From Amycolatopsis nivea (GTDB taxonomy: Bacteria > Actinomycetota > Actinomycetes > Mycobacteriales > Pseudonocardiaceae), in NCBI RefSeq assembly GCF_004522235.1, contig NZ_SDLT01000004.1, positions 176,045 to 240,044 on the forward strand: a DNA stretch of 64,000 bases, written 5' to 3'. A program made the position numbers and the translations under genes. Below, in pieces: positions 16,749-26,800 of this stretch. Positions within the stretch are counted from its first letter, which is position 1; each line of letters starts with the position of its first letter. Under the pieces are notes generated by a model, which worked only from the letters and a program-made list of their open reading frames with translations, searched no databases and was not told the origin of the DNA.

Positions 16749-17294
16749 ATGAGCACTCCAGCCCGGCATCGCGGCGCACTCGCCGCTGTCCGCGGCGGAC
16801 TGCTCGCGCTGAGTTCGGCGTCACTCGCCGTCACCGCGCACGCGGTCGCCGACGGCGGGCTGCCGGATCCCGCGCTCACTCTCCTGCTCACCGGACTGCT
16901 CGGCTGGACCGCCACCGCGCTCGCCGGGCGCGCCCGAGGACCGCTCGGCACGATCGCCGTGCTCGGCGGCGGGCAGCTCGTGATGCACCTGGTGCTGACG
17001 ACGCTCGGCGGGCACGACCCGTCCGGTGCGCCCGCCGCGCCGGACGGCTGGGCGATGACCGTCGCGCACGCAGTCGCGACGCTGCTCACCGCGCTGGTGC
17101 TGGCGCGGGCGGACGCGATGCTGCTCGCGGTGCTGCACGTCCTGCGGGTCATTCTTCCGCTGCTGGTCCGGCCGTTGCCGGTTCCGGTGGCGGCTGCCGG
17201 GATCGCGCGGTCGCGTGCGGCTGGGGCGATGCCGTTGCTGACTGTCGAACTTCGCCGCGTCCGGGGCCGACGCGGACCTCCTCGGCTCTCCTGA
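16749..17294 (+). CDS. Small integral membrane protein upstream of copper operon
   Basis: 181 residues with about four hydrophobic segments (GGLLALSSASLAVTAHAVADGG; LTLLLTGLLGW; GTIAVLGGGQLVMHLVLTTLGGH; VAHAVATLLTALVLARADAMLLAVLHVL) and a basic tail. His residues recur inside or next to the segments. It sits 72 bp upstream of the YcnI gene on the same strand and may belong to the copper locus, but I recognise no defined family. Confidence 0.7.
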   Translation: MSTPARHRGALAAVRGGLLALSSASLAVTAHAVADGGLPDPALTLLLTGLLGWTATALAGRARGPLGTIAVLGGGQLVMHLVLTTLGGHDPSGAPAAPDGWAMTVAHAVATLLTALVLARADAMLLAVLHVLRVILPLLVRPLPVPVAAAGIARSRAAGAMPLLTVELRRVRGRRGPPRLS

Positions 17295-17366
17295 ACCCGC
17301 ACCTTCTTTTCCCTTTTCCGGCGCAGGCCTCGTCCTCCGCCGGCCCTTCCCTGTTCAGGAGAACTT

Positions 17367-18116
17367 GTGTCCCACCATGTCTTCCGTCGTGCCGGCGTGC
17401 TCGCCGCGACCGTCGCCGCCACCGGTCTGCTCGGCGCCGGCATCGCGTCCGCGCACGTGACCGCCAACGTCTACGGCGACCAGCCGGCCAAGGGCGGCTA
17501 CGGCACGATCTTCTTCCGCGTCCCGAACGAGGACGCGAAGCTCGGCACGATCAAGGTCGAGATCGACGTCAAACCGGACTACGGCATCGGCAACATCCGC
17601 ACCAAGCCGATCCCCGGCTGGACCGCCGAGGTCACCAAGTCGAAGCTGCCGCAGCCGGTGACCACCGCGTCCGGCACGAAGATCACCGAGGCGGTCACGA
17701 AGGTCGTCTGGACCGCGCAGCCGGGCACCAAGATCGGCTCGACCGAATTCCAGGAGTTCGAGATCAGCGGCGGCCCGCTGCCGTCCAACGTCGACCAGCT
17801 GGAGTTCCCGGCGATCCAGACGTACGAGGGTGGCAAAGTGGTGGACTGGAACCAGCCCACCCCGCCCAGCGGCGAGGAGCCGGAGCACCCGGCCCCGACC
17901 ATCAAGCTCGCCGCCGCCGAATCCTCGGAGCACGGCGGCCACACGCAGACCACAGCTGCCGGAGAGAACGCTGAGGCCGCGTCGTCGTCGGACAACACGG
18001 CGCGCTGGCTCGGCGGGGCCGGCCTCGTGGTCGGCGCGCTCGGGCTCGGCGTCGGCGCGGGCGCGGTGCTGCGTTCCCGCCGTCCCGCCGCAGGAAAGAC
18101 CGAAGGAACCAAGTAA
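17367..18116 (+). CDS. ycnI: YcnI-like copper-binding protein (DUF1775)
   Basis: 249 residues: signal peptide ending ASA before His (ASA-HVTANVYGDQPAKGGYGTIFFRVPNE), the DUF1775 domain (about 30-175), a Ser/His-rich linker (EHGGHTQTTAAGEN), then one C-terminal membrane helix (WLGGAGLVVGALGLGVGAGAVL) and basic tail. In characterised YcnI the mature N-terminal His binds Cu(II), which fits the cleavage point here. Start GTG 17367 after AGGAGAA; the stop overlaps copC (TAATG). Confidence 0.88.
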   Translation: MSHHVFRRAGVLAATVAATGLLGAGIASAHVTANVYGDQPAKGGYGTIFFRVPNEDAKLGTIKVEIDVKPDYGIGNIRTKPIPGWTAEVTKSKLPQPVTTASGTKITEAVTKVVWTAQPGTKIGSTEFQEFEISGGPLPSNVDQLEFPAIQTYEGGKVVDWNQPTPPSGEEPEHPAPTIKLAAAESSEHGGHTQTTAAGENAEAASSSDNTARWLGGAGLVVGALGLGVGAGAVLRSRRPAAGKTEGTK

Positions 18117-18679
18117 TGCGTAAAGCGCTCCTCGCGCTGGCGATCTCCGGGGTGGCCCTGCTCGCCGTGGCCACCCCGGCGCTGGCGCACAACGTGCTGA
18201 TCAACTCCGACCCGGCGAACGGCGCGTCGCTCGCCAAGGGCCCGGCGAAGGTCACGCTCACGTTCGACCAGTACGTGCAGAACGCCGACGTCAACCAGAT
18301 CGCGGTGACCGGCCCGGACGGCAGCCAGTGGGCCGAGGGTCCGGTGACGGTGGAGAACAACGTGCTCAGCGCGCCGCTGCGGCCGCTCGGCCCGGCGGGC
18401 AAGTACACCGTCGGCTACCGGGTCCTCTCCGCCGACGGGCACCCGGTGTCCGGCGAGATCCCGTTCACCCTCACCACCGCGGGCAACGGCACCCCTGCCA
18501 AGGGCGACGCGGCCAAGGCGGCCGGTGCTCCGGCCCAGTCGGCCCCGGCGGCGTCCTCGTCGTCGAGCGGCGTGCCGATCTGGGTGTGGATCGCCGGTGC
18601 GGTGGTGCTGCTCGCGATCGGCCTCACCGTCGCGCTGCGCACCGGCCGCGACCCCGGATCGGACAAGGCGGACCAGTGA
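18116..18679 (+). CDS. copC: Copper resistance protein CopC, membrane-anchored
   Basis: 187 residues. Signal peptide ending ALA before His (ALA-HNVLINSDPANGASL), the CopC beta-barrel with C-terminal SADGHPVSGEIPFT, an Ala/Ser linker and one membrane helix (VPIWVWIAGAVVLLAIGLTVAL). The N-terminal His and the His of DGHPVSG are the expected Cu(II) ligands. Coupled at both ends to its neighbours; hands copper to CopD for import or sequesters it outside. Confidence 0.92.
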   Translation: MRKALLALAISGVALLAVATPALAHNVLINSDPANGASLAKGPAKVTLTFDQYVQNADVNQIAVTGPDGSQWAEGPVTVENNVLSAPLRPLGPAGKYTVGYRVLSADGHPVSGEIPFTLTTAGNGTPAKGDAAKAAGAPAQSAPAASSSSSGVPIWVWIAGAVVLLAIGLTVALRTGRDPGSDKADQ

Positions 18680-19704
18680 CGCGAGCCGAGACCACCTCCG
18701 CGGTCCGCTGGGCCACGCTCGCCTGCGTGGTCGTCGCGGGACTGCTGGGCGCGCTGATCGGCATCGCGCTCACCGCGTCCTCGCCCATTCCGGGTGTCGT
18801 GGAACCCAGCGAGGTGGTCTCGGCGGCCATCCCGATCGTGCGCGTGCTGCTGGACCTGGCGGCGGTCGCGACGATCGGGCTGGCCCTGCTGTCCGTGCTG
18901 GTCGGGTACGACCGGCCGAAACTCACCGAACCGGTCATGCGCCGGGCCCGTCCCGCCGCCGTCGCCGCCGCGCTGGTCTGGGCGGCGACCGCGGTGGTCG
19001 CGCTGATCCTGCAGACCGCGGAGTACAAGCCGGGCAAGCGGATGCTGACCGGCGGCGACATCGGCAACTACATCGCCGAGGTCGGCGCGGGCAAGGCGCT
19101 GGTGATCGTGGCCGTGCTCGCGCTGCTGCACGCCGTGCTCGGGTTTGTCGCGCTGCGCAAGGGCGAGAAGGTGCCCGCCGAGGTGCGGGTGGGTCTCGGC
19201 ATGTTCGCGCTGCTGCCGTTGCCGGTCACCGGCCACGCGTCGAACTGGGCCTATCACGACTACACGATGATCTCGATGGAGCTGCACGTCATGAGCGCGG
19301 TCGCCTGGTGCGGCGGCCTCGGCGCGATGATCGTGCTGCTGGCGGCCAACCGGACGCTGCTCGCGCACGCGCTGCCGCGGTTCTCGAAACTGGCGACGCT
19401 GTGCCTGGCGCTCTCCGCGGTGACCGGCCTGTTCAACGGCATCGTGGAAATCCTGGCCAACCCGACGATCGGCTTCTGGGCAGGCGTGTTCACCACGCCG
19501 TACGGCCAGCTGATGGTGCTGAAGGTGCTGTGCACCGGCGCGATCGCGCTGCTGGCCGCCAACTTGCGGTGGCGGCTGATGCCGCGCATCGTGCGACACC
19601 AGCGGACGGCGCTCGCCTCGTGGGCCACGCTGGAATTGACCGTCATGGGGCTCGCCTTCGGGTTCGCCGTGGTGCTCACCCGAGCCCCGGTCGCGGTGTC
19701 CTGA
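18676..19704 (+). CDS. copD: Copper transport membrane protein CopD
   Basis: 342 residues with about eight or nine membrane segments and the CopD domain in the second half (ELHVMSAVAWCGGLGAMIVLL ... FSKLATLCLALSAVTGLFNGI ... TPYGQLMVLKVLCTGAIALLAANLRWR). Conserved His in GHASNWAYHD and ELHVMS are candidate metal ligands. GTG 18676 overlaps the copC stop by four bases; a longer open frame upstream is the shadow of copC. Completes the YcnI-CopC-CopD operon for copper uptake, perhaps to supply cuproenzymes. Confidence 0.9.
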   Translation: MTRAETTSAVRWATLACVVVAGLLGALIGIALTASSPIPGVVEPSEVVSAAIPIVRVLLDLAAVATIGLALLSVLVGYDRPKLTEPVMRRARPAAVAAALVWAATAVVALILQTAEYKPGKRMLTGGDIGNYIAEVGAGKALVIVAVLALLHAVLGFVALRKGEKVPAEVRVGLGMFALLPLPVTGHASNWAYHDYTMISMELHVMSAVAWCGGLGAMIVLLAANRTLLAHALPRFSKLATLCLALSAVTGLFNGIVEILANPTIGFWAGVFTTPYGQLMVLKVLCTGAIALLAANLRWRLMPRIVRHQRTALASWATLELTVMGLAFGFAVVLTRAPVAVS

Positions 19705-19874
19705 CCGGCCGAGGTGACGGCGGGTAGCCGCAACTTGCACAATGGGACTAGCAGTACGCTATCCGGGGCGATCTGCCGGACCGAATTATCGCTGCGCAGC
19801 GATACCTCGTGAGCCATCGACGGAAAGCGGCGAACGGTCATCTGCAGTCGGCGAATGCACGTGCAGAATGCCGT

Positions 19875-20765
19875 TCAGCGGTATCTCGTCCACGCGGTGG
19901 CCGTCCGGCCGGCGCGAAGGTCCGCCAGCCGACGGCGGAGTTCAGCCCGCACCGGCGGATGACTGCGCAGGATCGGCAGCACGCTCGTCGTCAGCTTCAG
20001 CTCCCGCACCGCCCTGAGCACCGAAAACCCCGGCCAAACCGTCACGTCGAACCCGTAGGCGGCGGCGAACTCGGCGTACCGGGCCGGAGGGTCGCCGAAC
20101 CGTTCGCGGCCGACGGCGAGCGGCGTCAGATCCCATTCCGGCGGGCCGACGCAGGAGGAATCGAAATCGCACAGCACCGGGCCGTCCGGGCCGGGCAGGA
20201 CATTTCCCGGATGCGCGTCGCCGTGCACGAATCCCCTGGCCAGCGGGAAATCCAGGGTGTCGAGGCGGTCCTGTACCTCGGCGCAGCGCTCCAGGAGGAA
20301 CCGCCGGTCGGCCGGGGCGAGTTCCTCCGCGTCGGCGACCCTGGCCTCGATCGAACGCAGCGGCTCCCATGCGGGAAGGCCGTCCGGCGGGGGCAGCGCG
20401 TGCACCCGCCGCAGCAGTCCGGCCAGGTCGGCCGGCGTCGGCGACGGTCCGGCGAACGGCACCAGATCCCACACGGTGACCAGATATCCGTGCACGTCAA
20501 GCGGTTGCTCGACCCCGGACAGCAGCCGGACCGCGGGCACGTCGTGCCGGGCGAAATGCTCGGCGACGCGCACGACCGTGCCGACCCGGTGGCGCAGCTT
20601 GGTGGAGCCGACGATCCGCACGACGACCGGTGCCCCGTGCAGCGCGAACACCGCGTTGTTGGTGAACCGCAGCAGCCGCGCGCCCGCCGGGTCGAAGCCG
20701 AGCCGAGCGCAGACATCCGCCAGCACCTGGCGCAGTTTCGCAGGGGTGAACCTGCCTTCGGGCAA
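19875..20765 (-). CDS. Aminoglycoside phosphotransferase (APH) family protein
   Basis: 296 residues with the APH/choline-kinase catalytic loop FVHGDAHPGNVLPGPDGP (about residue 180) and the metal-binding DFDSSCVGPPEWDL. The Lys/nucleotide part is weak, as often in this group (VVVRIVGSTKLRHRV). Only 16 bp follow the stop of the XRE/TPR gene, so the two are one operon. Real substrates of such chromosomal APH-like kinases are usually unknown; antibiotic resistance should not be assumed. Confidence 0.82.
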   Translation of the reverse strand: MPEGRFTPAKLRQVLADVCARLGFDPAGARLLRFTNNAVFALHGAPVVVRIVGSTKLRHRVGTVVRVAEHFARHDVPAVRLLSGVEQPLDVHGYLVTVWDLVPFAGPSPTPADLAGLLRRVHALPPPDGLPAWEPLRSIEARVADAEELAPADRRFLLERCAEVQDRLDTLDFPLARGFVHGDAHPGNVLPGPDGPVLCDFDSSCVGPPEWDLTPLAVGRERFGDPPARYAEFAAAYGFDVTVWPGFSVLRAVRELKLTTSVLPILRSHPPVRAELRRRLADLRAGRTATAWTRYR

Positions 20766-20781
20766 GGCGAATCCGGTCGGC

Positions 20782-22188
20782 TCAGGCCGCGTAGAAGATC
20801 TTGAGCCGGTCGGCGAGGTCGCGGGCGTCGGGGTTGTTGCGCCGCCGTTCGGCTTCGGCCAGCAGCGGCCGCATCCGGTCCTTGACCCGCGCGGATTTGA
20901 TGCTCTCCGCGCATTCGATGGCCTTGCCGCCGATCTTCACGCCGTGGTCGATGTCGCCCTCGAGCAGGTGGTTCGTGGCGAGCGCGCTGAGCATGAACGC
21001 CTTGCTGCGCGCCATGTCGTCGGTGTAGGTGTCGACCGCCCGGCTCAGCGCCGGGATCGCGTACTTCGTGTGCTCGGGGTTCTTCATCGCCAGCACGGTG
21101 TGCACGGTGCCGGTCATCGCGTAGACGTCGGTCTCGTTGAAGAACTTGACCCACGATTCGGCCGTGGCCAGGTCGGCGCGCGCGAATTCGTCCTTGCACC
21201 GGCCGAGCAGCTTCACCGACTGCTCCTCGTTGCCCATCATCGCGTAGGCCCACGCCTCGTTGGCGCAGAGCACGGCGACGGCCAGCTCGGAACCGGATTC
21301 CTGCGCGGCGATCTGGCCGAGCTGGAACAGTTTGAGCGCGTCGTTCGCGGCGTCCTGGTGCAGGTAGACGCGGCCCATCCGGTACAGCACGTTCGCCACC
21401 AGGTGGTGGTCGCCGCCCTGTTTGGCCAGGTCGAGCGCCTGCGCGAAATGGCCGCGCGCGGAGTCCATCAGGCCGGTGTCGAACGACGTCCATCCGGCGA
21501 GGCTGTGCAGGTCGGCGATCGCGGTGTACAGCCGGTTCTTCACCTGCTCGGCCGCGCTGGAGTCGAGCATCTGCTGGCCCCAGGACAGCTGCGCGACGAC
21601 GGCGTCGCGGCAGAACCCGCCGCCGTACTGGTAATCGAGCGCGCGCAACGCTCTGGTCGCCGCCTCGACCTGGCGCACGTCGGTCGTCCCGATGCGCCCG
21701 GGGGCGGGAGTGCGCGCGGGCGCCTCCGACCACGTGCCGGATTCCGGACCGAACACCGCCGCACCCATCGTGACCTGGGCGGCGTGCGCGAGGAACCTCC
21801 GTCGCTTCACGGACTCGTCCTCCTCAGCCTGCCGGCCGTCGGACGCGCCGACGACCCGTATCGCCGTGGTCTCGTCATAGGCGAGACCCATGTATCCACG
21901 AGGGACACCCAGGCCGTCGGCGATTCTCGTGAGCACGTCGTAGGCCATGACCTGGCGACCCTTGAGGATCTCCGACACCTCGGACTGCGACTGGCCGGTC
22001 ATCGCGGCGATCTGGCGCTGCGATACCCCGTGTTTGCGCAACAGCCGGTACACGGCGCTGACCTCGCGGGCGGCGAGCGCCTCCCGCATCTCGGGCTGTT
22101 CCCAGGCGTCGGCCGGAACCGGATTGCCTGACCGGGCGTCGGTGTTAGCGACTCCGGAACCACTGCCAGCACTGGCATCCATTGCCAT
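20782..22188 (-). CDS. XRE-family regulator with C-terminal TPR-like repeats
   Basis: 468 residues. The HTH is at about 45-100 (VYRLLRKHGVSQRQIAAMTGQSQSEVSEILKGRQVMAYDVLTRIADGLGVP), then a linker with a KRRRFLAHAAQVTMGAAVFG segment resembling a membrane- or twin-arginine-like stretch, and from about 165 on a helical-repeat domain (ANVLYRMGRVYLHQDAANDALKLFQLGQIAAQESG). This layout is common in actinomycete pathway and developmental regulators. Start ATG 22188 (MAMDASAG). Probably co-transcribed with the APH-like kinase. Confidence 0.85.
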   Translation of the reverse strand: MAMDASAGSGSGVANTDARSGNPVPADAWEQPEMREALAAREVSAVYRLLRKHGVSQRQIAAMTGQSQSEVSEILKGRQVMAYDVLTRIADGLGVPRGYMGLAYDETTAIRVVGASDGRQAEEDESVKRRRFLAHAAQVTMGAAVFGPESGTWSEAPARTPAPGRIGTTDVRQVEAATRALRALDYQYGGGFCRDAVVAQLSWGQQMLDSSAAEQVKNRLYTAIADLHSLAGWTSFDTGLMDSARGHFAQALDLAKQGGDHHLVANVLYRMGRVYLHQDAANDALKLFQLGQIAAQESGSELAVAVLCANEAWAYAMMGNEEQSVKLLGRCKDEFARADLATAESWVKFFNETDVYAMTGTVHTVLAMKNPEHTKYAIPALSRAVDTYTDDMARSKAFMLSALATNHLLEGDIDHGVKIGGKAIECAESIKSARVKDRMRPLLAEAERRRNNPDARDLADRLKIFYAA

Positions 22189-22510
22189 TGCGCCCCCTCA
22201 CCGTCTCCTGGGCGTCTGATCAGCACCCTAAGCACACGCGAGAACCTTGTGAAACGCGCGGACGCACGCGTTGATCGGCAGGGCCGAACTCCGCTGACCG
22301 CTTACCGTGGAACGCGGTCCGGTCACCGCTATGACGCGGTTTCGACCTTCTCTCGCACCCGGTTTCACTTCACTGTAGTTGCCAGATCTCCGTCAGCGCC
22401 CGGTCACCCGCGGCGATCACGGAGAGCGATGGACCCGACGACACAGATCTGCCGGCGCTGATGCATCCCGCAAGGTGCAGCGGCCCGGGACGAGAAAGCG
22501 TGGAGGGACA
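22189..22510. other. Divergent intergenic region
   Basis: A 322-bp spacer between the regulator starting at 22188 and the small gene starting at 22511. No tRNA, repeat or coding signal is apparent; it presumably carries promoters for both directions. Confidence 0.5.
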
Positions 22511-22867
22511 GTGGAGTTCGTGGATTCGCTCGGTGGAGGACAAGCCGGGACCGCGGTGCGGTCCGTTCGGCCCGCACCGGGAATCGCCACGGCACGTCCG
22601 GTGCCGCCTACTGTCGCTTCCGCCGTCGCCGCCTCGGTGTCCGCTGACCCGCGTACCGCGGGCGTGCGGCATTTCGAGGGCGGCCAGGTCGTGTGGCGCG
22701 TGCAGTGCGGAGATCTCATCAGCCGCGAGCGCGCTGTCACGGTGTTCGTCGAGGACGACGAGGTCGTAGTGGTTTCTCCGCCTGGGGAGACCGCCCGCCT
22801 CACGTCCGGCCAGCTCGGCCAGCTCCGGGCCGCGCTCAACGAAGCCGCCACTATGGCGGAAAGGTGA
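22511..22867 (+). CDS. Conserved hypothetical protein, first of a coupled pair
   Basis: 118 residues. The N-terminal half is Ala/Pro/Val-rich and probably disordered; the C-terminal 60 residues (VVWRVQCGDLISRERAVTVFVEDDEVVVVSPPGETARLTSGQLGQLRAALNEA) look like a small beta-strand/helix domain. GTG 22511 has GGAGGG a few bases upstream. Its TGA overlaps the GTG of the next gene. Family unknown to me. Confidence 0.7.
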   Translation: MEFVDSLGGGQAGTAVRSVRPAPGIATARPVPPTVASAVAASVSADPRTAGVRHFEGGQVVWRVQCGDLISRERAVTVFVEDDEVVVVSPPGETARLTSGQLGQLRAALNEAATMAER

Positions 22868-23304
22868 CGGTGAGTTTCCCCATGGATCAGGTTCTCGGTC
22901 AGGTTCTCCGCAACGCCGTGTGGGAGCGCCTCGACATGCTGTCCGACCTGGCGGAACGCGCCGACGCCCCGTCGCTGGTCTCGGTCGCCCGCTCCGAACT
23001 TCCCCGGCTCGCCGAGGGCTGGCGCGCGATGCTGCAGGCGCACGAGCCCGACGAGCGCGGCGACTGCCCCACCTGCTCGACGCGCTGGCACCGCTGCAAG
23101 GCCCCGTGCTCGGTGTGGCAGGTAGCGCACGAGCACCTGGTCGCGGGCGGGCTGGCCCCGCAGGCGCTGTCGGCTGCCGGACACCGCCCGGCGCGCCGCC
23201 GCGCCGCGGTCCCGGCGGTTCCCGGGCAGAACCGGCGAGCCGAATCGCCGGCGGAGACGACCGGCAGGCACGCGCTGGTGAAGCCGCGTCCGGTCAGCGC
23301 CTGA
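22864..23304 (+). CDS. Conserved hypothetical protein with four-cysteine cluster
   Basis: 146 residues if GTG 22864 is used (overlapping the previous TGA; GTG 22870 and ATG 22882 are alternatives). A helical N-terminal part (VLRNAVWERLDMLSDLAERADAPSLVSVARSELPRLAEGWRAML) leads into CPTCSTRWHRCKAPCSVW, a C-x2-C-x6-C-x3-C arrangement likely to bind zinc or an iron-sulfur cluster. A basic tail follows. No named family; its close coupling suggests partnership with the upstream protein. Confidence 0.7.
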   Translation: MTVSFPMDQVLGQVLRNAVWERLDMLSDLAERADAPSLVSVARSELPRLAEGWRAMLQAHEPDERGDCPTCSTRWHRCKAPCSVWQVAHEHLVAGGLAPQALSAAGHRPARRRAAVPAVPGQNRRAESPAETTGRHALVKPRPVSA

Positions 23305-23839
23305 CCTCTCGGGTGGGGTGCTTCCGGGCGGATCGCCCCACCTGGGTTCGACTGGCGAGCGCGCGATCGTCCGGCTTCCCCGACCGGTCAGGTCGCCCGG
23401 CATCCTCGCCCGGCCGAGGGTGGGTCCGTCCGTCCCCCCGAGCGAGACGGACCGCCCTCGGCCACCCCCAGCCTTAACGCGATTAATCGAAAAATGTCCG
23501 GCAGAACACCTAGCGGACGCAGTAATCGGACGCTAGGTTGAAGATCATCGCACCGGCCGCCCCGCGCCGGTCGCGACCCAGAACTCCGCGGGCCGGTGCC
23601 GTTGCACTCCCCTCCCCCGACCGGCACCGGCCCGCGGTTCCACTTCCCAGACCCGCCGTCGGTTCCTCGGAGCCCGCTGCGGGTTTGTCGTATTCGCGGC
23701 GGCGCATGGGCACCGGCGCGGTAATTCCGCGCAACACCACGGCAAACGTTCTCCGGCCGTCGGTAATCTGCTGCGGGGGGCGTGTCCGTTCGCATTCGGC
23801 CGCGCGCGAGATCGTGGTGAGCAGGGAGAAAGGCCGGGC
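23305..23839. other. Leader region upstream of the RHS gene
   Basis: A 535-bp spacer. It contains a perfect 10-bp palindrome CGATTAATCG (23480-23489) in an AT-richer patch, which is rare in this DNA and may mark a promoter or regulator site. I find no gene in it, including no small WXG100 gene. Confidence 0.5.
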
Positions 23840-26800
23840 ATGTCGAATCCTTTGGTTGCCGAAAAGAAGGACTCGACCTCGGCGATCTCCGGCATCTCGA
23901 TCCTCGAGGCCGGAAAGGGCCTGAAGGACGGCATCGAGTCCGGCGACTGGGCGGCGACCGTGATGGGCGCGGTCGGGGTCGGCATGGAAGCGCTCGCCGC
24001 GGTGATGGACCCGTTCGGCGCGATCCTCGCCGCGGGCGTCGGCTGGCTGATCGAGCACGTCGGTCCGCTCAAGGAAGCACTGGACAAGCTGGCCGGGGAC
24101 CCGGACCAGGTCCACGCGTACTCCGAGACCTGGAAGAACGTCTCCAAAGAGGTCAGTTCCGTCGCGCAGGATCTGGCCGCACAGGTCAAAAAGGACATCG
24201 AGTCCTGGGAGGGCGGCAGCGCCGACGCCTACCGCAAACAGGCCGAGGAGGTCGCCAAGACGCTCGAAGGCGCCGCGCAGGCGTGCGAGGGCGCGGGCAG
24301 CGGGGTGAAGACCGCGGGCGACGTCGTCGGCGCGGTGCGGATGCTGGTGCGCGACATCATCGCCCAGGTCGTGGCGCACCTGATCTCGTGGGCGCTGCAG
24401 GTGCTGTTCACCCTCGGCATCGGGATGGCCTGGGTGGTGCCGCAGGTGGTCAACCTGGTGGCCAAGACCGCCAAGCAGATCGCCGAACTGGTCAAGAACC
24501 TCACCAAGGCGCTCAAGGAACTCGGCAAGCTGCTCACCAAGGCGCGCGGTCTGTTCGACGATGTCGCCAAGTCGATGAAGAGCATCAAGTCCGGCGGCAA
24601 GGACGCCACGCACCCGCCGAAGGACATCAAGACCTCCGGTGCGAAGGACACGCCGAACGAGAAACCGCCGCCCGGCAAGGACGAATCCACCCACACTTCC
24701 GGCGCGCACGACGGTCCGGGCGAACACAAGGGCGGCGCGAACCACGAGCCGCCGCCGCGCGAACCGGGGAAAGACAAGGGCGGATCCGGTGGCGGAGCGG
24801 GCACGAACGACCGCGGCGGGAACGAGCGTTCCGATCCGGCGAAGGACAAAGACAAGACCGAAGCGTCCAACGCGAAAAACGAGGGCGACGGCGATCCGCC
24901 CTGCCTGACCGACCCGGTCGTCATCTCCAGCGGCGAGGTGCTCGTCGAGGACTTCGACCTCGAACTGGCGCACCTGCTGGTGCGGCGGACGCATCGCTCG
25001 TCCTACCGCTCCGGGCGCTGGTTCGGCTCGACGTGGACGTCCACTGTGGACCAGCGGCTGGAGTACGGCGAGGAATACCTCCGGTACTACGGGCCGGAAG
25101 GCGTCATCCTCTACTACCCGATGCCCGCCGGGGACGAACCGGTGCTGCCGCTCGAGGGCGCGCGCTGGCCGCTGACCAAACACGCTGACGGCAGTTGCAC
25201 CATCGAGCAGGTGCGGCCGGACCGGACGATGCGGTTTTCCGGCGAGGGCAAGACATTGCCGCTGCGTTCGATCGAGGACGCCGACGGCTCGCGAACCGAA
25301 CTGTCCTATTCGGACACCGGCGCGCCCGTGCTGCTCACGCATTCGAGCGGGATCCAGGTCGGCTTCCGCACCAACGGGCACCGGATCACCGAACTGCGGA
25401 TGATCGGCGCCGGCCCGGCTCCGGACGTCGTCGTGCGGGGATACCGCTACAACTACCAGGGCCATCTCTCCGAGGTCGTCAACTCCTCGGGAACCGCGAA
25501 GCGCTACACCTACGACCCCGACGGCCGGGTCACGAGCTGGGAAGACCGCAACGGCGTCAGCTATCGCTACGTCTACGACGCCGAAGGCCGCTGCGTGCGC
25601 ACCGAAGGCGCGCAAGGCTTCTACAACGGCGCGTTCGAGTACAACACCGCCGCCCGCATCACCCGGTTCACTGACTCGCTCGGCCACGTTTCGGAGTACG
25701 AGTACAACCTCGAAGGCCGTCCGGTCCGGGAGACCGATCCGCTGGGCAACATGACGCTGTCGGAATGGGACCGCTACGGCAATCTGCTCCGCCGGGTCGA
25801 TCCGCTCGGCCGGGTCACCGAGTACACCTACGCCGACGACGGCACGCCGCTCACCATCGCCCGTCCCGACGGCAGCCTCGCCGAACTGGAGCACGACGGC
25901 GCCGAACTGGCCGCGATCACGGTGTACGGCAACGGAAGGAGCTGGCAGCGCCGGTACGACCAGCCCGGGTCCGCGCTCGAGTTGCCTGAGTTCTTCGCGA
26001 CCGAGCCCGAGGCAGCCGACCCGGCCGCGGAACTGGACCAATTCGGCAGGCCGCGTTCGGCGCCCGAGGTCGGCGGCGGGCGGACGCAGCTGGGCTGGAC
26101 GGTCGACGGCAAACCCGCGTCGCGGATCGGGGTGCGCCGCGAGCGCGCGCTGTGGCGGTATGACCGCGAGGGCAACGAGATCGAGCACGTCGACGAGCTC
26201 GGCCGGGTGACCCGGCGCGAGTACGGCCCGTTCGACGTGGTCACCGCGGTCGTGGACCCCTCCGGCGCGCGCACCAGCTACACCTACGACACCGAACTCC
26301 GGCTGACCTCGGTCACCGATCCGCTGAACCGCACCTGGACCTACACCTACGACCCGCTCGGCAGGCTGGTCGCGCAGACCGATTTCGACGGCCGGACCCG
26401 CACCTACGCCTACGACGCGGCCGGGCAGCCGATCCGGGTGACCGAGCCGGACGGTTCGGTCACCGAGAACGAGTACGACCTGCTCGGCAACCGGGTCGAG
26501 GTCCGCGGCCCGCACCGCACCGTGCGCTACGCCTACGACCCGGTCGGCAACGTCGTGCGGGTCGAGTCCGCGGATTCGGTGGTGGAGTTCGACCGCGACC
26601 TGTACGGCCGGGTCGTGCGCGAGGCGATCGACGGCGTCGAGGTGCGTTTCGCCTACGACGAGCAGGGCCAGACGATCCGCCGCCGCACGCCGTCCGGCGC
26701 GGAGAGCGTGTGGACCCTCGACGAGGAAGACCGGCCGGTTTCGCTGACCACGGCGGGACACACCGTGCGCTACCGGCTGGACGACGAGGGCCGTGTGCTC

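Noticed and set aside
18328..18675. N-terminal extension of the CopD frame into copC
   Set aside because: The extension is the copC sequence read in another frame; CopD begins at GTG 18676 overlapping the copC stop.
19875..20765. The APH-like kinase as an antibiotic-resistance gene
   Set aside because: Only general APH-family motifs are seen, and it is co-transcribed with a regulator; nothing indicates aminoglycoside specificity.
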